In this document: in pieces, positions 22,309 to 23,339 of the stretch
Layout of the letters: each line of letters begins with the position of its first letter
Position numbering within the stretch: the first letter of the stretch is position 1
Assembly (NCBI GenBank): GCA_937942965.1
Contig: CALDGN010000007.1
Location: forward strand, 1 to 23,339
DNA: 23,339 bases
Direction: 5' to 3'
Source: an uncultured Acidimicrobiales bacterium
GTDB taxonomy: Bacteria > Actinomycetota > Acidimicrobiia > Acidimicrobiales > UBA10347
Translations under genes and position numbers: made by a program
The notes under the pieces: generated by a model
Databases searched by the model: none
Seen by the model: the letters and a program-made list of their open reading frames with translations, nothing else
Told to the model about the DNA's origin: nothing

Positions 22309-23339
22309 CTAGCCCTTGGCTTCCAAGAAGGCGTCGCTGAAGTTGGTCTCGAAGTCGCCGGTGTCTTCGATCTCTTCGAGCTTGCTCGTGTCGACCGGGT
22401 AGACGATGGGATCGTCAAGGACCTCTTGGTCGATGAACTCGACCGCAGCTTCGTTCGGGCTGGCGTAGTAGTTCCAGTTCGTCAACTGTGCCCCGCGCTC
22501 AGCGCTGAGCAGGAAGTTGATGAACGTGTGCGCCGTGCATGGATGCGGGGCGTCCTTGGGAACGGCCATGTTGTCGATCCAACGGGTGCCGCCTTCGTCG
22601 GGAACGAAGTAGGTGTACTGGTCCGGGTTTTCGGCATCGAAGAACTGGAACAGGAAGTTGCCGCTGTAGCCGTGAGCGACGGCCGAGTCACCGGTGACGA
22701 GTAGCTCGTCGTACTGATCCGAGTCGAAGGCGGCGACCCGATCGTTGGCATCGGCGATGAGCTGGCGGGCTTCTTCGAGTTCGGCTTCGCTGACCGAGTT
22801 GAGCGAGTAGCCCAGGTACTTGAGTGCGGCACCCATGGTCTCGCGTGGATCGTTGAGCAACGTCGCATACGAGCCTTCGAGGCCGTATTCGGCGGCGAGG
22901 TCACCGTCGAAGATCAGGCCCCAGGTCTTGGGAACGTCTTCGCCGGTCACGGCCAGATCGATGCCGAGCCCCGTCGTGCCCCACTGGTACGGCGCGGTGT
23001 AGGTGCCGTCGGGGTCGTAGGGCAGGCCGCTGGCGAATTCGCTCGACAGGTTCGCCAAGTTCGGGATCGCGTCACGGTTCAGCTGCTGGATGTCACCGGC
23101 CTCGATCATGATCGACACCATGTAGTCCGACGGCACGATGAAGTCGTAGCCAGAGTTGCCGGCGTTGATGATCGGCTGCATGGCTTCGTTTGAGTCGTAG
23201 TTGTCTTCGGTTACCGAGACACCGAACTCTTCTTCGAAGGCGGTCTTCAGTTCTGGATCCATGTATTCGGTCCAGTTGAAGATGGCGAGGTCGCCGTCGG
23301 TTTGACCGGCTTCGCAATCGCCGATTCCACCACTCGCAC
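22309..23339 (-). CDS. Spermidine/putrescine ABC transporter substrate-binding protein, PotD-like (N terminus outside the window)
   Basis: The visible 342 residues are the mature part of a periplasmic-type binding protein of the PotD/PotF family. The strand IFNWTEYMDPELKTAFEEE followed by YDSNEAM and YDFIVPSDYMV mirrors Escherichia coli PotD (NWTEY, YESNETM, YDLVVPSTYYV). Later PYQWGTTGLGID and the C-terminal FINFLLSAERGAQLTNWNYYASPN are also family segments. The open frame continues to the window edge past the ATG at 23262, which is an internal methionine. The missing part is expected to be a lipoprotein signal peptide. The protein would deliver polyamines or a related amine to an ABC importer whose permease and ATPase genes are not in view. 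It is convergent with the membrane GGDEF-EAL gene. Confidence 0.9.
   Translation of the reverse strand, partial: ASGGIGDCEAGQTDGDLAIFNWTEYMDPELKTAFEEEFGVSVTEDNYDSNEAMQPIINAGNSGYDFIVPSDYMVSIMIEAGDIQQLNRDAIPNLANLSSEFASGLPYDPDGTYTAPYQWGTTGLGIDLAVTGEDVPKTWGLIFDGDLAAEYGLEGSYATLLNDPRETMGAALKYLGYSLNSVSEAELEEARQLIADANDRVAAFDSDQYDELLVTGDSAVAHGYSGNFLFQFFDAENPDQYTYFVPDEGGTRWIDNMAVPKDAPHPCTAHTFINFLLSAERGAQLTNWNYYASPNEAAVEFIDQEVLDDPIVYPVDTSKLEEIEDTGDFETNFSDAFLEAKG

Noticed and set aside
20307..23339. NspS/MbaA-like polyamine sensing by the PotD-like protein and the membrane GGDEF-EAL
   Set aside because: The genes are convergent, not co-transcribed, and the membrane protein has only short loops and no periplasmic domain that could dock a binding protein.

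Overview
This is a GC-rich (roughly 60-65% by eye), tightly packed stretch of bacterial chromosome. The gene content points to a high-GC actinobacterium, and I would guess Acidimicrobiia (Ilumatobacter-like). The hints are tandem CYP125/124-like P450s beside acyl-CoA dehydrogenases, a mycothiol-type (maleylpyruvate isomerase-like) DinB protein, a PPOX/F420-type split-barrel protein, and several GGDEF-EAL proteins. The taxon is an inference; there is no rRNA or other marker in the window. I see no tRNA, rRNA, CRISPR, insertion sequence or phage gene. No gap between genes exceeds 300 bases; the largest is the 250-base divergent region 14104-14353.

Layout. (a) 1-2978, + strand: an oxidative catabolic cluster of two tandem cytochrome P450s (the first cut by the window edge) and an acyl-CoA dehydrogenase-fold protein that lacks the usual catalytic glutamates. 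(b) 3028-12550, + strand: a glutamine-synthetase-like ligase, a GAF-GGDEF-EAL protein, an alpha/beta hydrolase, a methyltransferase, an M20 metallopeptidase, an amidase, a duplicated DUF1330-like protein and a TIGR03084/DinB protein. (c) 12564-14103, - strand: a secreted trypsin-like protease overlapping a PPOX-fold protein. (d) 14354-18157, + strand: an H-NOX haem sensor, a HNOBA-GGDEF-EAL enzyme whose start overlaps the H-NOX stop by 4 bases, then guanine deaminase. (e) 18172-20193, - strand: an acyl-CoA dehydrogenase and a double-hotdog thioesterase. (f) 20307-22271, + strand: a six-TM GGDEF-EAL protein. (g) 22309-23339, - strand: a PotD-like polyamine-binding protein running off the right edge.

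The most interesting part is region (d). H-NOX followed by HNOBA, a helical linker and a nucleotide-cyclase-type catalytic domain is the domain order of animal soluble guanylate cyclase. Here it is split into two translationally coupled genes, and the output is a c-di-GMP GGDEF-EAL pair instead of a cGMP cyclase. The haem-ligand residues of H-NOX are all present and the tyrosine linked to O2 binding is absent, which predicts an NO-selective sensor controlling c-di-GMP.

The window holds three complete GGDEF-EAL proteins within about 18 kb, each with a different input module (GAF, HNOBA, six-TM). They differ in the product-inhibition I-site, which only the GAF protein has. The metabolic genes suggest scavenging of amides, amines, purines and acyl-CoA compounds, but the links between them are inference from proximity.
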